From JAAYUD01 sp036846645 (GTDB lineage: Bacteria; Bacteroidota; Bacteroidia; Bacteroidales; Bacteroidaceae), in assembly GCA_036846645.1 (NCBI GenBank), contig DAIUBN010000116.1, positions 1 to 9,926 on the forward strand: DNA of 9,926 bases, read 5' to 3'. Below the pieces are notes generated by a model that saw nothing but the letters and a program-made list of their open reading frames with translations, was not told the DNA's origin and made no database searches. Below, one piece after another: positions 1 to 7,624 of this stretch. Made by a program: the position numbers and the translations under genes. How positions within the stretch are numbered: the stretch's first letter is position 1; every line of letters begins with the position of its first letter.

Positions 1-1
1 T

Positions 2-730
2 GCAAAGCACGATGTAGATGCCAATGGCTGGGCAGATAAAGTGAAAGAGTGTTTCGATAAAGATTCTTTGCTAACCGTTCATTATAATAAAATGATAAGC
101 GGAGGAAAATGGGACCATATCATGGATCAGACTCATATAGGATATAGTATATGGAACGATCCGAAGCAGAATATCATGCCTAAAGTGGAGTATGTGACTT
201 CAACTTCTGCCTCAAGCTCTAGAATATTTAAAGAGTGCGACGGATACATCTCTATCGAGGCAGAACATTACGCTCGTTGTCAAGAAGGTAATGCGGCCAA
301 GTGGATTACGATTCCTAATTTAGGTCGTACTCTCTCTGCTGTTACAACTAGTCCTTGTACGGCAATGCCAGATAAATCGATGGTATTGGAATATGATTTC
401 GAATCGATGAATAAAGGTGATATAGATGTTATCCTCCGTTTTTCGGCAACTCTTAACTTTAATGATTATAAAGGTCTGCGCTATGCTGTCAGTATAGACA
501 ACGGCAAAGAGAGCATCGTCAATATCAACGGTAACTATAGAGGCGAACTGGGCCAATGGCAAGCCGAGCATGTGATAACAACCAAAACCAATCACACTCT
601 TTTGAAAGCGGGCAAACATATCTTACGTTTCCGTCCTCTTGATGCAGGTATTGTATTACAAAAAATAATGATTAATTTTGGAGGACTCAAGCCTTCGTTC
701 TTGGGCGCTCCGGAAAGCAAAACAGAATAA
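2..730 (+). CDS. GH115 alpha-glucuronidase, C-terminal fragment (5' end outside window)
   Basis: The reading frame is open from base 2 to the TAA at 728-730, giving 242 residues with no start in view; a GTG at 41 lies mid-domain and is not a credible start. The early segment carrying GKWDHIMDQTHIGYSIWNDP (from residue 36) resembles the conserved end of the GH115 catalytic region, where family members read GKWNHMM-QTHIGYT-W. From about residue 80 the protein has the GH115 C-terminal beta-sandwich domain, beginning with DGYISIEAEHYA and a tryptophan in AAKWITIPNLGRT. GH115 enzymes are known to remove (4-O-methyl-)D-glucuronic acid from internal as well as terminal xylose residues of glucuronoxylan. 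The catalytic residues and signal peptide are outside the window, so activity and location cannot be checked. It ends 12 bases before the GH67 gene, which suggests one transcript and a shared substrate. Family assignment is strong; the length of the missing part is unknown. Confidence 0.9.
   Translation, partial: AKHDVDANGWADKVKECFDKDSLLTVHYNKMISGGKWDHIMDQTHIGYSIWNDPKQNIMPKVEYVTSTSASSSRIFKECDGYISIEAEHYARCQEGNAAKWITIPNLGRTLSAVTTSPCTAMPDKSMVLEYDFESMNKGDIDVILRFSATLNFNDYKGLRYAVSIDNGKESIVNINGNYRGELGQWQAEHVITTKTNHTLLKAGKHILRFRPLDAGIVLQKIMINFGGLKPSFLGAPESKTE
651..680 (+). promoter_or_regulatory. Weak candidate Bacteroidetes promoter ahead of GH67
   Basis: TAATTTTG at 673-680 fits the Bacteroidetes -7 consensus TAnnTTTG, and a TTG at 651-653 lies 19 bases upstream, close to the expected place of the -33 element. 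It would start transcription about 60 bases before the GH67 start. It sits inside the GH115 coding sequence (codons for INFGG), and a six-base match occurs by chance several times in 10 kb of this composition, so this is only a possibility. Confidence 0.2.
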
Positions 731-742
731 TAAGAAATAACC

Positions 743-2746
743 ATGATACACAAACTCTTATCTTTTGGACTCGCCGCATTTTTCTTCCTCGCTGTTTCTA
801 TCAAAAGCTATGGTGAAGATGGAAGTAAACTATGGCTTAGAGCTACAAATCTATCTTCGGCAGATGTAAAATACAGCGGGAAAGAATCACCCACTATCAG
901 AATCGCAAAGACAGAACTGCAAAGGAGTTGGAAGGGTAAAACGGTGTATCTATCGAAAGCGGGCAAAGGCATAGAAGGTAGTTTTGAGATTAAAACAATA
1001 AATGGAGAGACGAAGATCATAGCTTCTAGCGATATCGGCCTTCTTTATGGAGCATATCATTTAATCAGACTTCAAGAGACGGGTGGCGTTAATCAGAATT
1101 TGTCAATCAAAGAATCTCCTTTTTATTCCATCAGGATACTGAATCATTGGGATAATCTAGATGGTACTGTTGAGAGGGGATATGCAGGAAAGTCGCTTTG
1201 GCAGTGGAATGAGCTGCCTGGTAAACTATCCGACAGATATGTAGAATATGCCAAAGCCAATGCATCAATCGGTATCAACGGAACGGTGCTCAACAATGTG
1301 AATGCTTCACCACAGCAATTGCTCTCTTCTACTTTAATAAAGGTAAAAGCCTTGGCCGAATTATTTCGTCCGTATGGTATTAAGGTCTACCTTTCGGTGA
1401 ACTTTGCGTCGCCGATGAAGTTGGGAGGATTGAAAACTGCTGATCCTTTGGATAAAGACGTTATATTATGGTGGAAAAAGAAGATAAAAGAAATCTATAC
1501 TTTAATTCCCGACTTCGGTGGCTTTTTGGTGAAAGCCAACTCTGAGGGGCAACCGGGACCATGCGACTTTGGAAGAACTCATGCCGACGGGGCAAATATG
1601 TTGGCAGATGCGCTGAAGCCTTATCATGGCATTGTGATGTGGAGGGCATTTGTTTATAGTCCGACTGATAAAGATAGAGCCAAACAAGCTTTTCTAGAAT
1701 TCAAACCTCTTGATGGTCAATTCAGAGATAATGTGATATTGCAGATCAAGAACGGTCCTATCGACTTTCAACCTCGCGAGCCTTATAGTCCGCTATTCAC
1801 GGCACTGAGGCATACCAACGAAATGGTGGAGTTCCAAGTTACCCAGGAGTATCTAGGTGCTTCCAATCATTTGGTGTATCTAGCTCCGTTGTGGAAAGAA
1901 TTTTTTGGGTTCGTCAGCCCTCAATCATTAAAAGCCATGGCGGGAGTGGCCAATATCGGCGACGACATCGATTGGTGTGGTCATCATTTTGCTCAAGCCA
2001 ACTGGTATGCTTTTGGTAGGCTTGCCTGGAATCCTAATCTGACATCGGCACAGATTGCCGACGAATGGTTGAAACAAACATTCTCAGACAATGATACATT
2101 CGTTTCATCTGTCCGCCCCATGATGCTCGATAGCCGTGAAGCTGCTGTCAATTATATGATGCCACTTGGACTGCATCATATCTTTGCTTGGGGACATCAT
2201 TACGGTCCCGAACCCTGGTGCAATATTCAAGGTGCTCGTCCCGATTGGCTCCCTCCTTATTATCATCGGGCCGACTCTCTAGGTATTGGTTTCGACCGCA
2301 GTAGTAGCGGAAGTAATGCCGTCAGCCAATACCCCGATTCTGTCGCGTCTTGTCTTGATCATCTCTCTACATGCCCCGAGCAGTATCTGCTTTGGTTTCA
2401 TCATGTGCCTTGGCAGTATCAGATGAAGAGTGGAAAGACATTGTGGGAGGAACTGTGTTGCTCATATAATAAAGGTGTAGAAGAAGTGCGTCAATTTCAA
2501 AAGATATGGGATAAGATGGAACCCTATGTCGATGCCGATAGATTTAAAGATGTTCAATCGAAATTGAAGATTCAATGTCGGGATGCTGTATGGTGGAAGG
2601 ATGCTTGTTTGCTCTATTTCCAAACCTATTCGAGGCTCCCTATACCTTATTATATAGAACGACCTATCCATGAGCTGAAAGATATGCAGCAGTTCAAACT
2701 GAATATAACAAACTACGAATGTCCTCCTTGTGGCTTTAATAGATAG
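743..2746 (+). CDS. aguA: GH67 alpha-glucuronidase, secreted
   Basis: 667-residue glycoside hydrolase of family 67, an inverting enzyme that releases (4-O-methyl-)D-glucuronic acid from the non-reducing terminal xylose of xylo-oligosaccharides (EC 3.2.1.139/131). Residues 1-24 form a signal peptide (short K-containing start, hydrophobic core AAFFFLAVSI, likely cleavage after SYG), so the enzyme is probably periplasmic; no lipobox is present. An N-terminal alpha/beta domain (about 25-125) is followed by the TIM-barrel (about 126-450) and a helical C-terminal domain. Catalytic candidates are Glu268 in VKANSEGQPGP, Asp341 in KNGPIDFQPREP and Glu369 in VTQEYLG; their spacing (73 and 28) equals that of Glu292, Asp365 and Glu393 in the characterised Cellvibrio japonicus enzyme, so the active site looks intact. 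Length is near normal for the family. The ATG at 743 is 12 bases after the GH115 stop and directly precedes the signal peptide. The tail holds a CPPC pair (660-663). Assignment is very secure; the symbol is borrowed from the Geobacillus gene. Confidence 0.97.
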   Translation: MIHKLLSFGLAAFFFLAVSIKSYGEDGSKLWLRATNLSSADVKYSGKESPTIRIAKTELQRSWKGKTVYLSKAGKGIEGSFEIKTINGETKIIASSDIGLLYGAYHLIRLQETGGVNQNLSIKESPFYSIRILNHWDNLDGTVERGYAGKSLWQWNELPGKLSDRYVEYAKANASIGINGTVLNNVNASPQQLLSSTLIKVKALAELFRPYGIKVYLSVNFASPMKLGGLKTADPLDKDVILWWKKKIKEIYTLIPDFGGFLVKANSEGQPGPCDFGRTHADGANMLADALKPYHGIVMWRAFVYSPTDKDRAKQAFLEFKPLDGQFRDNVILQIKNGPIDFQPREPYSPLFTALRHTNEMVEFQVTQEYLGASNHLVYLAPLWKEFFGFVSPQSLKAMAGVANIGDDIDWCGHHFAQANWYAFGRLAWNPNLTSAQIADEWLKQTFSDNDTFVSSVRPMMLDSREAAVNYMMPLGLHHIFAWGHHYGPEPWCNIQGARPDWLPPYYHRADSLGIGFDRSSSGSNAVSQYPDSVASCLDHLSTCPEQYLLWFHHVPWQYQMKSGKTLWEELCCSYNKGVEEVRQFQKIWDKMEPYVDADRFKDVQSKLKIQCRDAVWWKDACLLYFQTYSRLPIPYYIERPIHELKDMQQFKLNITNYECPPCGFNR

Positions 2747-2777
2747 AATACAATAAAATATATAAAAACTAGACGAA

Positions 2778-4712
2778 ATGAGAATATACAAATTGATACT
2801 TCTTGCCGCTATATTCTGTGTGGGTTCTCAGCAGATGAAAGGGAAGGTGACATTGCCGAAGATTCTATCTAACGGAATGGTGCTGCAAAGAGAACGTCCC
2901 ATCAAAATATGGGGTAAGGCTGACGAGGCAGAGAAGGTGGTGCTTTCCTTTAAAAACAAAAAGTACACGACGAAAGCCGATAGCGAAGGTCGGTGGCAAA
3001 TCATGCTGCCGGCAATGAAGGCTGGTGGCCCATTCGAAATGGACATTAATGAAGTTCATCTCAACGATATATTGATTGGTGATGTATGGCTTTGCTCGGG
3101 ACAATCCAATATGGAACTTCCAACAGCTCGATGTCGTGACTTGTATGCTAAAGAAATAGCATCTTATGAGAATAGCATGATTCATTATGTCAAGACTCCG
3201 CTAGGCAATGATTTGCATGGCGCAAAAGATGACTTCCCGACAATTACTTGGATGACATTGACAAAAGAGAATGCTCCTTTTTTTTCGGCAGTTGCCTATT
3301 TCTTTGCAAAGCAGATGTACCAGAATACAAAAGTGCCTGTTGGCATTATTAACTCCAGTTGGGGTGGTAGTGCTGTCGAAGCTTGGATAAGCGAAGAAGG
3401 CCTAAAAAACTTCCCTCGTTTGCTGAACGAACGGGATATATACAATTCGGATGAATACAAAAAACTTTGTAGCGAGGCTGGCAACATGATGTATCAACGT
3501 TGGAATGATGCCTTATATAACGCTGATGCCGGAGTTCATCTGCCTAATGTATGGTATAGTCCTACTTTCGATGATTCGGATTGGAAGGTCGTCGACCAAT
3601 TTTCCTCTTCATGGCCTACTCGGAATGAATATCCTGTCAATGGCTCACATTGGTTCAGGCAACACATCAATCTTTCTGAAGAGCAAACCTCTCAAGATGC
3701 CGAACTAAGGATAGGTACTATTGTCGATGCCGATTCGGTCTATTTCAATGGTATTCTAGTAGGGACAACAGCCTATCAATATCCTCCAAGAATTTATAAA
3801 GTTCCCAAAGAACTGCTCAAATCTGGCGATAATCAAATTACAGTTCGGGTGATAAGTTATAATGGATTGCCTCATTTTGTGGCTGATAAAAGGTATTGTT
3901 TGATATCAGGAAGTGATACCATTAAGTTATCTAGTTCTTGGAGGTACAAGCTGGGTACCGAAATGCCACAGCGTATTGATGGAGTATCTTTTCAGAATAT
4001 TCCGACTGGTATGTATAATTCGATGATTGCTCCGCTCAAAGGATTGTCTTTTAAAGGAGCGATATGGTATCAGGGAGAGACAAATACGGGTAGACCGAAT
4101 GAGTATGAGGCATTGCTTTCGGCAATGATATCCGATTGGCGCAGCAAACTCTCTGACGATCATCTTCATTTTACGATTGTTCAGTTAGCCAACTTTATGC
4201 AGAATCATACTTATCCAGCGGAAAGTGGATGGGCCGGTCTGCGTGAGGCTCAACGACAAGTCTCCTTGAAAGTGCCAAACACAGATTTGGCAGTGGCGAT
4301 AGATTTGGGCGAATGGAATGATATTCATCCTCAGAACAAAAAAGAATTGGCCCGTCGTATTTCTTTGATAGAAATGAACAGGCTCTATGGACAGACCAAT
4401 GTCGTTTGCGAGGGACCTGTATGTTCTTCGGTAGTGATAGATGGCTCAAAGGCAATTCTGTCTTTTAAGGAAGGAACAAATCATTTTCAGAAAGTGAACA
4501 AGCTGAACGGATTCTCTGTGGCTGGTGCTGATAGAATCTTTCATTGGGCAGAAACCGATATGTGTAATAATAACACTATATCGGTATGGAGTAAAGACGT
4601 AAAAAATCCTATAATTGTCCGTTATGCATGGGACGATAATCCAAAAGACGTTAATTTGAAGAATAAAGAAGGGTTGCCAGCGTCACCTTTTGAAGTTTTT
4701 TCGAGAAAATAA
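2778..4712 (+). CDS. Secreted SGNH-type acetylesterase (sialate O-acetylesterase-like, CE20-like architecture)
   Basis: 644-residue SGNH/GDSL esterase of the sialate O-acetylesterase group. Residues 1-22 look like a signal peptide (KLILLAAIFCV core); Cys14 lacks a convincing lipobox. An N-terminal beta domain (about 24-98; LPKILSNGMVLQRERP) is typical of the group. The SGNH blocks are complete: nucleophile Ser110 in LCSGQSNMEL, the Gly/Asn region NSSWGGSAVEAW (192-203), WYQGETN (430-436), and Asp515/His517 in NDIHP. Between about residues 257 and 375 lies an inserted jelly-roll domain like the sugar-binding domain of GH2 enzymes (FDDSDWKVV, HWFRQHI, DADSVYFNGILVG, LKSGDNQITVRV). This split SGNH plus jelly-roll layout is known from sialate O-acetylesterases and CE20 xyloglucan acetylesterases. 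Next to GH115 and GH67 the likely substrate is acetylated glucuronoxylan or its oligosaccharides, not sialic acid; this is inference. The ATG is 31 bases after the GH67 stop and opens the signal peptide. Fold is certain, substrate uncertain. Confidence 0.9.
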   Translation: MRIYKLILLAAIFCVGSQQMKGKVTLPKILSNGMVLQRERPIKIWGKADEAEKVVLSFKNKKYTTKADSEGRWQIMLPAMKAGGPFEMDINEVHLNDILIGDVWLCSGQSNMELPTARCRDLYAKEIASYENSMIHYVKTPLGNDLHGAKDDFPTITWMTLTKENAPFFSAVAYFFAKQMYQNTKVPVGIINSSWGGSAVEAWISEEGLKNFPRLLNERDIYNSDEYKKLCSEAGNMMYQRWNDALYNADAGVHLPNVWYSPTFDDSDWKVVDQFSSSWPTRNEYPVNGSHWFRQHINLSEEQTSQDAELRIGTIVDADSVYFNGILVGTTAYQYPPRIYKVPKELLKSGDNQITVRVISYNGLPHFVADKRYCLISGSDTIKLSSSWRYKLGTEMPQRIDGVSFQNIPTGMYNSMIAPLKGLSFKGAIWYQGETNTGRPNEYEALLSAMISDWRSKLSDDHLHFTIVQLANFMQNHTYPAESGWAGLREAQRQVSLKVPNTDLAVAIDLGEWNDIHPQNKKELARRISLIEMNRLYGQTNVVCEGPVCSSVVIDGSKAILSFKEGTNHFQKVNKLNGFSVAGADRIFHWAETDMCNNNTISVWSKDVKNPIIVRYAWDDNPKDVNLKNKEGLPASPFEVFSRK

Positions 4713-4721
4713 TTAACTTTG
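4689..4721 (+). promoter_or_regulatory. Candidate Bacteroidetes-type promoter for the glucuronate catabolic genes
   Basis: TAACTTTG at 4714-4721 matches the Bacteroidetes -7 consensus TAnnTTTG exactly, and TTTG at 4689-4692 lies 21 bases upstream, near the expected distance for the -33 element. The -7 box falls in the gap after the esterase stop. Transcription would begin about four bases after 4721, leaving a leader of roughly 20-25 bases before the ATG at 4748. No operator repeat or terminator hairpin is visible in the short gap. The match is to a consensus known from Bacteroides; promoter activity is inferred. Confidence 0.5.
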
Positions 4722-4747
4722 TGGCACAATATCATAAAACACATCAA

Positions 4748-6205
4748 ATGACACAAACACAAAATCAGCGAATGAGCGGTTTTAGATGGGTGATCTGTAC
4801 AATGTTATTCTTTGCACTGACTATCAATTATCTCGACCGCCAAGTACTTTCTCTTACATGGAAAGATTTTATTGCCCCCGAATTTCATTGGACAGATGCC
4901 GATTACGGTACCATTACTGGTGCTTTTGCTATCTTTTACGCCATCGGTATGCTTTTCTCGGGCAAAATAATAGATAAAATAGGAACTCGTAAAGGTTATT
5001 TATGGGCTATCGGCATTTGGTCGAGTGCCGCTTGCCTTCATGCTTTTTGTGGTATCGCAACGAGTGGTATTCTCACCGGTCATTGGTTGGTGGGCTTTGA
5101 AGGAGCAAAGGAGTATATTGCCAATGCTCAGATAGCAGCCAGCTCGGTATGGACGGTATCGACAGTCAGTGTCTATCTGTTCTTGGTAGCTCGTTGTGCA
5201 TTGTCTATCGGCGAATCGGGCAATTTCCCTTCTTCTATTAAGGTGGTTGCCGAATATTTTCCGAAGAAAGATAGGGCTTTTGCTACCGGCATTTTTAATA
5301 GTGGTGCTCAAATCGGTGCATTGCTGGCTCCTTTTACAATTCCTCTAATTGCTCATTACTTCGGTTGGGAGATGGCTTTCGTCATTATTGGTGTATTGGG
5401 CTTTATCTGGATGGGGTTTTGGATATTCGTCTACGACAAGCCTAAGAATAAGAAACAAGTGAATGCTGCCGAATTGGCCTATATCGAACAAGATGATGCA
5501 ACAGAAGAAGTGAAGGAAACCAGCGAAGAAGATGCTCCAAAAGTGAGTTTGTGGCGTTACTTTACTTATCGTCAGACTTGGGCTATCATTGCAGGTCGTT
5601 TCCTTCCCGACGGAGTATGGTGGTTTATCTTGTTCTGGGCACCGGCCTATATTAAAGATGTATGCAAATTGCGTTCCGACGACCCCGAAGCTGTATTGAT
5701 GATATTCGTTTTGTATCTCATTTCAATGCTTTCGCTGGCAGGAGGTTATCTGCCTACCTATTTGATTGATAAAAGACATCAAACATTATATAATGGTAGA
5801 ATGAGGGCTTTGCTGGTCTTTGCTTTAATTCCGATTATTGGCGTTTTCGCTCAGTCGCTAGGTGGCTGGTTCTCTATTATTATAATAGGTATTATTGCTG
5901 CTGCCCATCAAAGTTGGAGTGCCAATGTCTTTACTGTCGTTGGAGATATGTTCCCCAAATCGATGGTAGCAACAGTTACCGGTATCAGCGGATTGTCGAG
6001 CGGACTGGGTGTATTCCTGTTCACTACTAGCTCAGGAATGCTATTCACTTATTCTAAAGAGGCAGGCATATCCTTCTTGCAGTTTCATGGCATTCAGGCC
6101 GGCTATATGATTGTCTTCTTGGTTTGCTCTTTTGCTTATCTCTTCAGTTGGTGCATCATGAAATTATTAATTCCACAATACAAAAAGATAGAATTTAAAA
6201 AATAG
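4748..6205 (+). CDS. exuT: MFS hexuronate transporter, ExuT-like (anion:cation symporter family)
   Basis: 485-residue inner-membrane transporter from the ATG at 4748. The frame extends up to a GTG at 4721, but that codon overlaps the candidate -7 promoter box and the added residues VAQYHKTHQ are not membrane-related, so the ATG is preferred. Family marks, numbered from the ATG: NYLDRQVLSL at the end of TM1 (27-36), motif A GKIIDKIGTRKG after TM2 (72-83), ARCALSIGESGNFPSSIKVV in TM4 (148-167), a charged central loop rich in Glu/Lys (about 230-268), and ANVFTVVGDMFPKSMVATVTG (392-412). About twelve membrane helices are expected. Compared with my recollection of E. coli ExuT there is an extra stretch of roughly 35-40 residues between TM3 and TM4 (about 103-140). 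It is followed by uxaC after 5 bases, so its cargo is most likely D-glucuronate set free by the upstream enzymes. Galacturonate or a 4-O-methylated uronate cannot be excluded. Confidence 0.88.
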   Translation: MTQTQNQRMSGFRWVICTMLFFALTINYLDRQVLSLTWKDFIAPEFHWTDADYGTITGAFAIFYAIGMLFSGKIIDKIGTRKGYLWAIGIWSSAACLHAFCGIATSGILTGHWLVGFEGAKEYIANAQIAASSVWTVSTVSVYLFLVARCALSIGESGNFPSSIKVVAEYFPKKDRAFATGIFNSGAQIGALLAPFTIPLIAHYFGWEMAFVIIGVLGFIWMGFWIFVYDKPKNKKQVNAAELAYIEQDDATEEVKETSEEDAPKVSLWRYFTYRQTWAIIAGRFLPDGVWWFILFWAPAYIKDVCKLRSDDPEAVLMIFVLYLISMLSLAGGYLPTYLIDKRHQTLYNGRMRALLVFALIPIIGVFAQSLGGWFSIIIIGIIAAAHQSWSANVFTVVGDMFPKSMVATVTGISGLSSGLGVFLFTTSSGMLFTYSKEAGISFLQFHGIQAGYMIVFLVCSFAYLFSWCIMKLLIPQYKKIEFKK

Positions 6206-6210
6206 CGATA

Positions 6211-7614
6211 ATGAAACACTTCCTTGATAACGACTTCTTGCTTTCGACCGATACGGCGAAGATGCTCTACCATGAGCATGCTGCATCATTGCCTATCATC
6301 GACTATCATTGTCATCTTGTTCCGAAGATGATTGCCGACGATTATCGTTTCCAGTCCATCACCGAACTTTGGCTGGGTGGCGATCATTATAAATGGAGGG
6401 CGATGCGTGCCAATGGTGTTGACGAAAAATACATAACAGGCGATGCTGATGATTGGAGTAAGTTTCAGAAATGGGCAGAGACCATACCTTATACCTTCCG
6501 AAATCCTTTATATCATTGGACTCATCTCGAATTGAAAACTGCATTTGGTATCGATGAAGTGCTCAATCCCGATACGGCAAAAGAGATATATGATAGATGC
6601 AACGAACTGTTGCAACTCCCGGAGTATTCGGCTCGAGGTATGATGCGCCGTTATCATGTTGAGGCTGTTTGTACTACCGATGATCCGATTGATTCACTCG
6701 AATGGCATAAGGCTATTAAGGATAGTGATTTTGAAATAAAGGTGTTGCCTACATGGCGCCCCGACAAAATTGTCAATATCACTACTGCACACACTTTCAG
6801 AGAGTATATAGATAAGTTGGTACAGTCTAGTGGTATCAATATCAATCATCTTTATGATTTAATCGATGCATTGAAGATACGGCACGATTATTTCAACTCT
6901 TTGGGATGTCGTCTTGCTGATCATGGGGTAGGAGCTCTACCTTATGCAGAGTATACAGAAAAAGAGGTAGAAAGCATCTTCGATAAGATCTATGATGGTC
7001 ACGAATTGAGCGAAGAAGAAAAATTGAAGTTTGGCTCATCAATGCTTACTACTCTGACCGAGATGAACTACGACAGCGGATGGGTTCAGCAATTTCATTA
7101 CGGTCCGCTTCGCAATAATAATTCAAAGATGTTTGCTAAGATTGGAGCTGATACTGGTTTCGACTCTATCGGCGATTTCCGTTCTGCCGAATCATTCAGC
7201 CATTTTCTTAATCGTCTCAATTCGAAAGGAAAGCTGGCAAAAACAATCATTTACAATCTCAACCCTACCGACAATGATATGATTGCTGCCATGATAGGCA
7301 ACTTCCAAGATGGAACGGTGCCCGGAAAGATGCAGTTTGGTGCAGCATGGTGGTTTAACGACCATATTGATGGAATGAGGGCACAGATGGATGCGCTTTC
7401 TCGACAAGGTTTGTTGAGCCGTTTTGTCGGTATGCTCACCGATTCTCGTTCTTTCTTATCTTATCCTCGCCACGAATATTTCCGCCGCATTTTGTGTGGT
7501 ATGTTGGGCAATGATGTCGAAGAAGGATTGATTCCTGAATCGGAGATGGCTAGAGTCTGCCAGATGGTAGAAGATATCAGTTATTATAATGCTAAGAATT
7601 TTTTCAATTTCTAA
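6211..7614 (+). CDS. uxaC: Glucuronate isomerase (uronate isomerase)
   Basis: 467-residue cytoplasmic uronate isomerase (EC 5.3.1.12) that converts D-glucuronate to D-fructuronate and, in many members, D-galacturonate to D-tagaturonate. It belongs to the amidohydrolase superfamily. The N-terminal metal-site motif DYHCHL is at 31-36 (His33 and His35), CTTDDPIDSLEWH at 154-166, LPTWRPDK at 179-186, and the conserved late block LTDSRSFLSYPRHEYFRR at 409-426, which contains Asp411 and Arg413. Length is the usual 465-470 residues and no key block is missing. The start at 6211 is 5 bases after the exuT stop, and the protein begins MKHFLDNDFLLSTDTA, the usual UxaC N-terminus. Since the neighbours are UxuA and a UxuB-type SDR, not UxaA/UxaB, glucuronate is the likely main substrate. 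Confidence 0.98.
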   Translation: MKHFLDNDFLLSTDTAKMLYHEHAASLPIIDYHCHLVPKMIADDYRFQSITELWLGGDHYKWRAMRANGVDEKYITGDADDWSKFQKWAETIPYTFRNPLYHWTHLELKTAFGIDEVLNPDTAKEIYDRCNELLQLPEYSARGMMRRYHVEAVCTTDDPIDSLEWHKAIKDSDFEIKVLPTWRPDKIVNITTAHTFREYIDKLVQSSGININHLYDLIDALKIRHDYFNSLGCRLADHGVGALPYAEYTEKEVESIFDKIYDGHELSEEEKLKFGSSMLTTLTEMNYDSGWVQQFHYGPLRNNNSKMFAKIGADTGFDSIGDFRSAESFSHFLNRLNSKGKLAKTIIYNLNPTDNDMIAAMIGNFQDGTVPGKMQFGAAWWFNDHIDGMRAQMDALSRQGLLSRFVGMLTDSRSFLSYPRHEYFRRILCGMLGNDVEEGLIPESEMARVCQMVEDISYYNAKNFFNF

Positions 7615-7624
7615 ATAAAGAGTC

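Noticed and set aside
41..43. GTG at 41 as a true start of the first gene
   Set aside because: The frame stays open to the left edge and the following residues belong to the middle of a GH115 protein.
2462..2791. Reverse-strand frame crossing the gap between GH67 and the esterase
   Set aside because: Most of it lies opposite the conserved GH67 C-terminal domain and the protein has no recognisable features; the gap of 31 bases is too short to hold a separate gene.
4721..4747. GTG at 4721 as the start of the transporter gene
   Set aside because: It overlaps the candidate -7 promoter box and adds nine residues unlike a transporter N-terminus; the ATG at 4748 is preferred.
4712..4747. Terminator between the esterase and the transporter
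   Set aside because: No inverted repeat followed by a T-run is visible; the T-rich stretch at 4688-4702 is inside the esterase coding region and lacks a stem.
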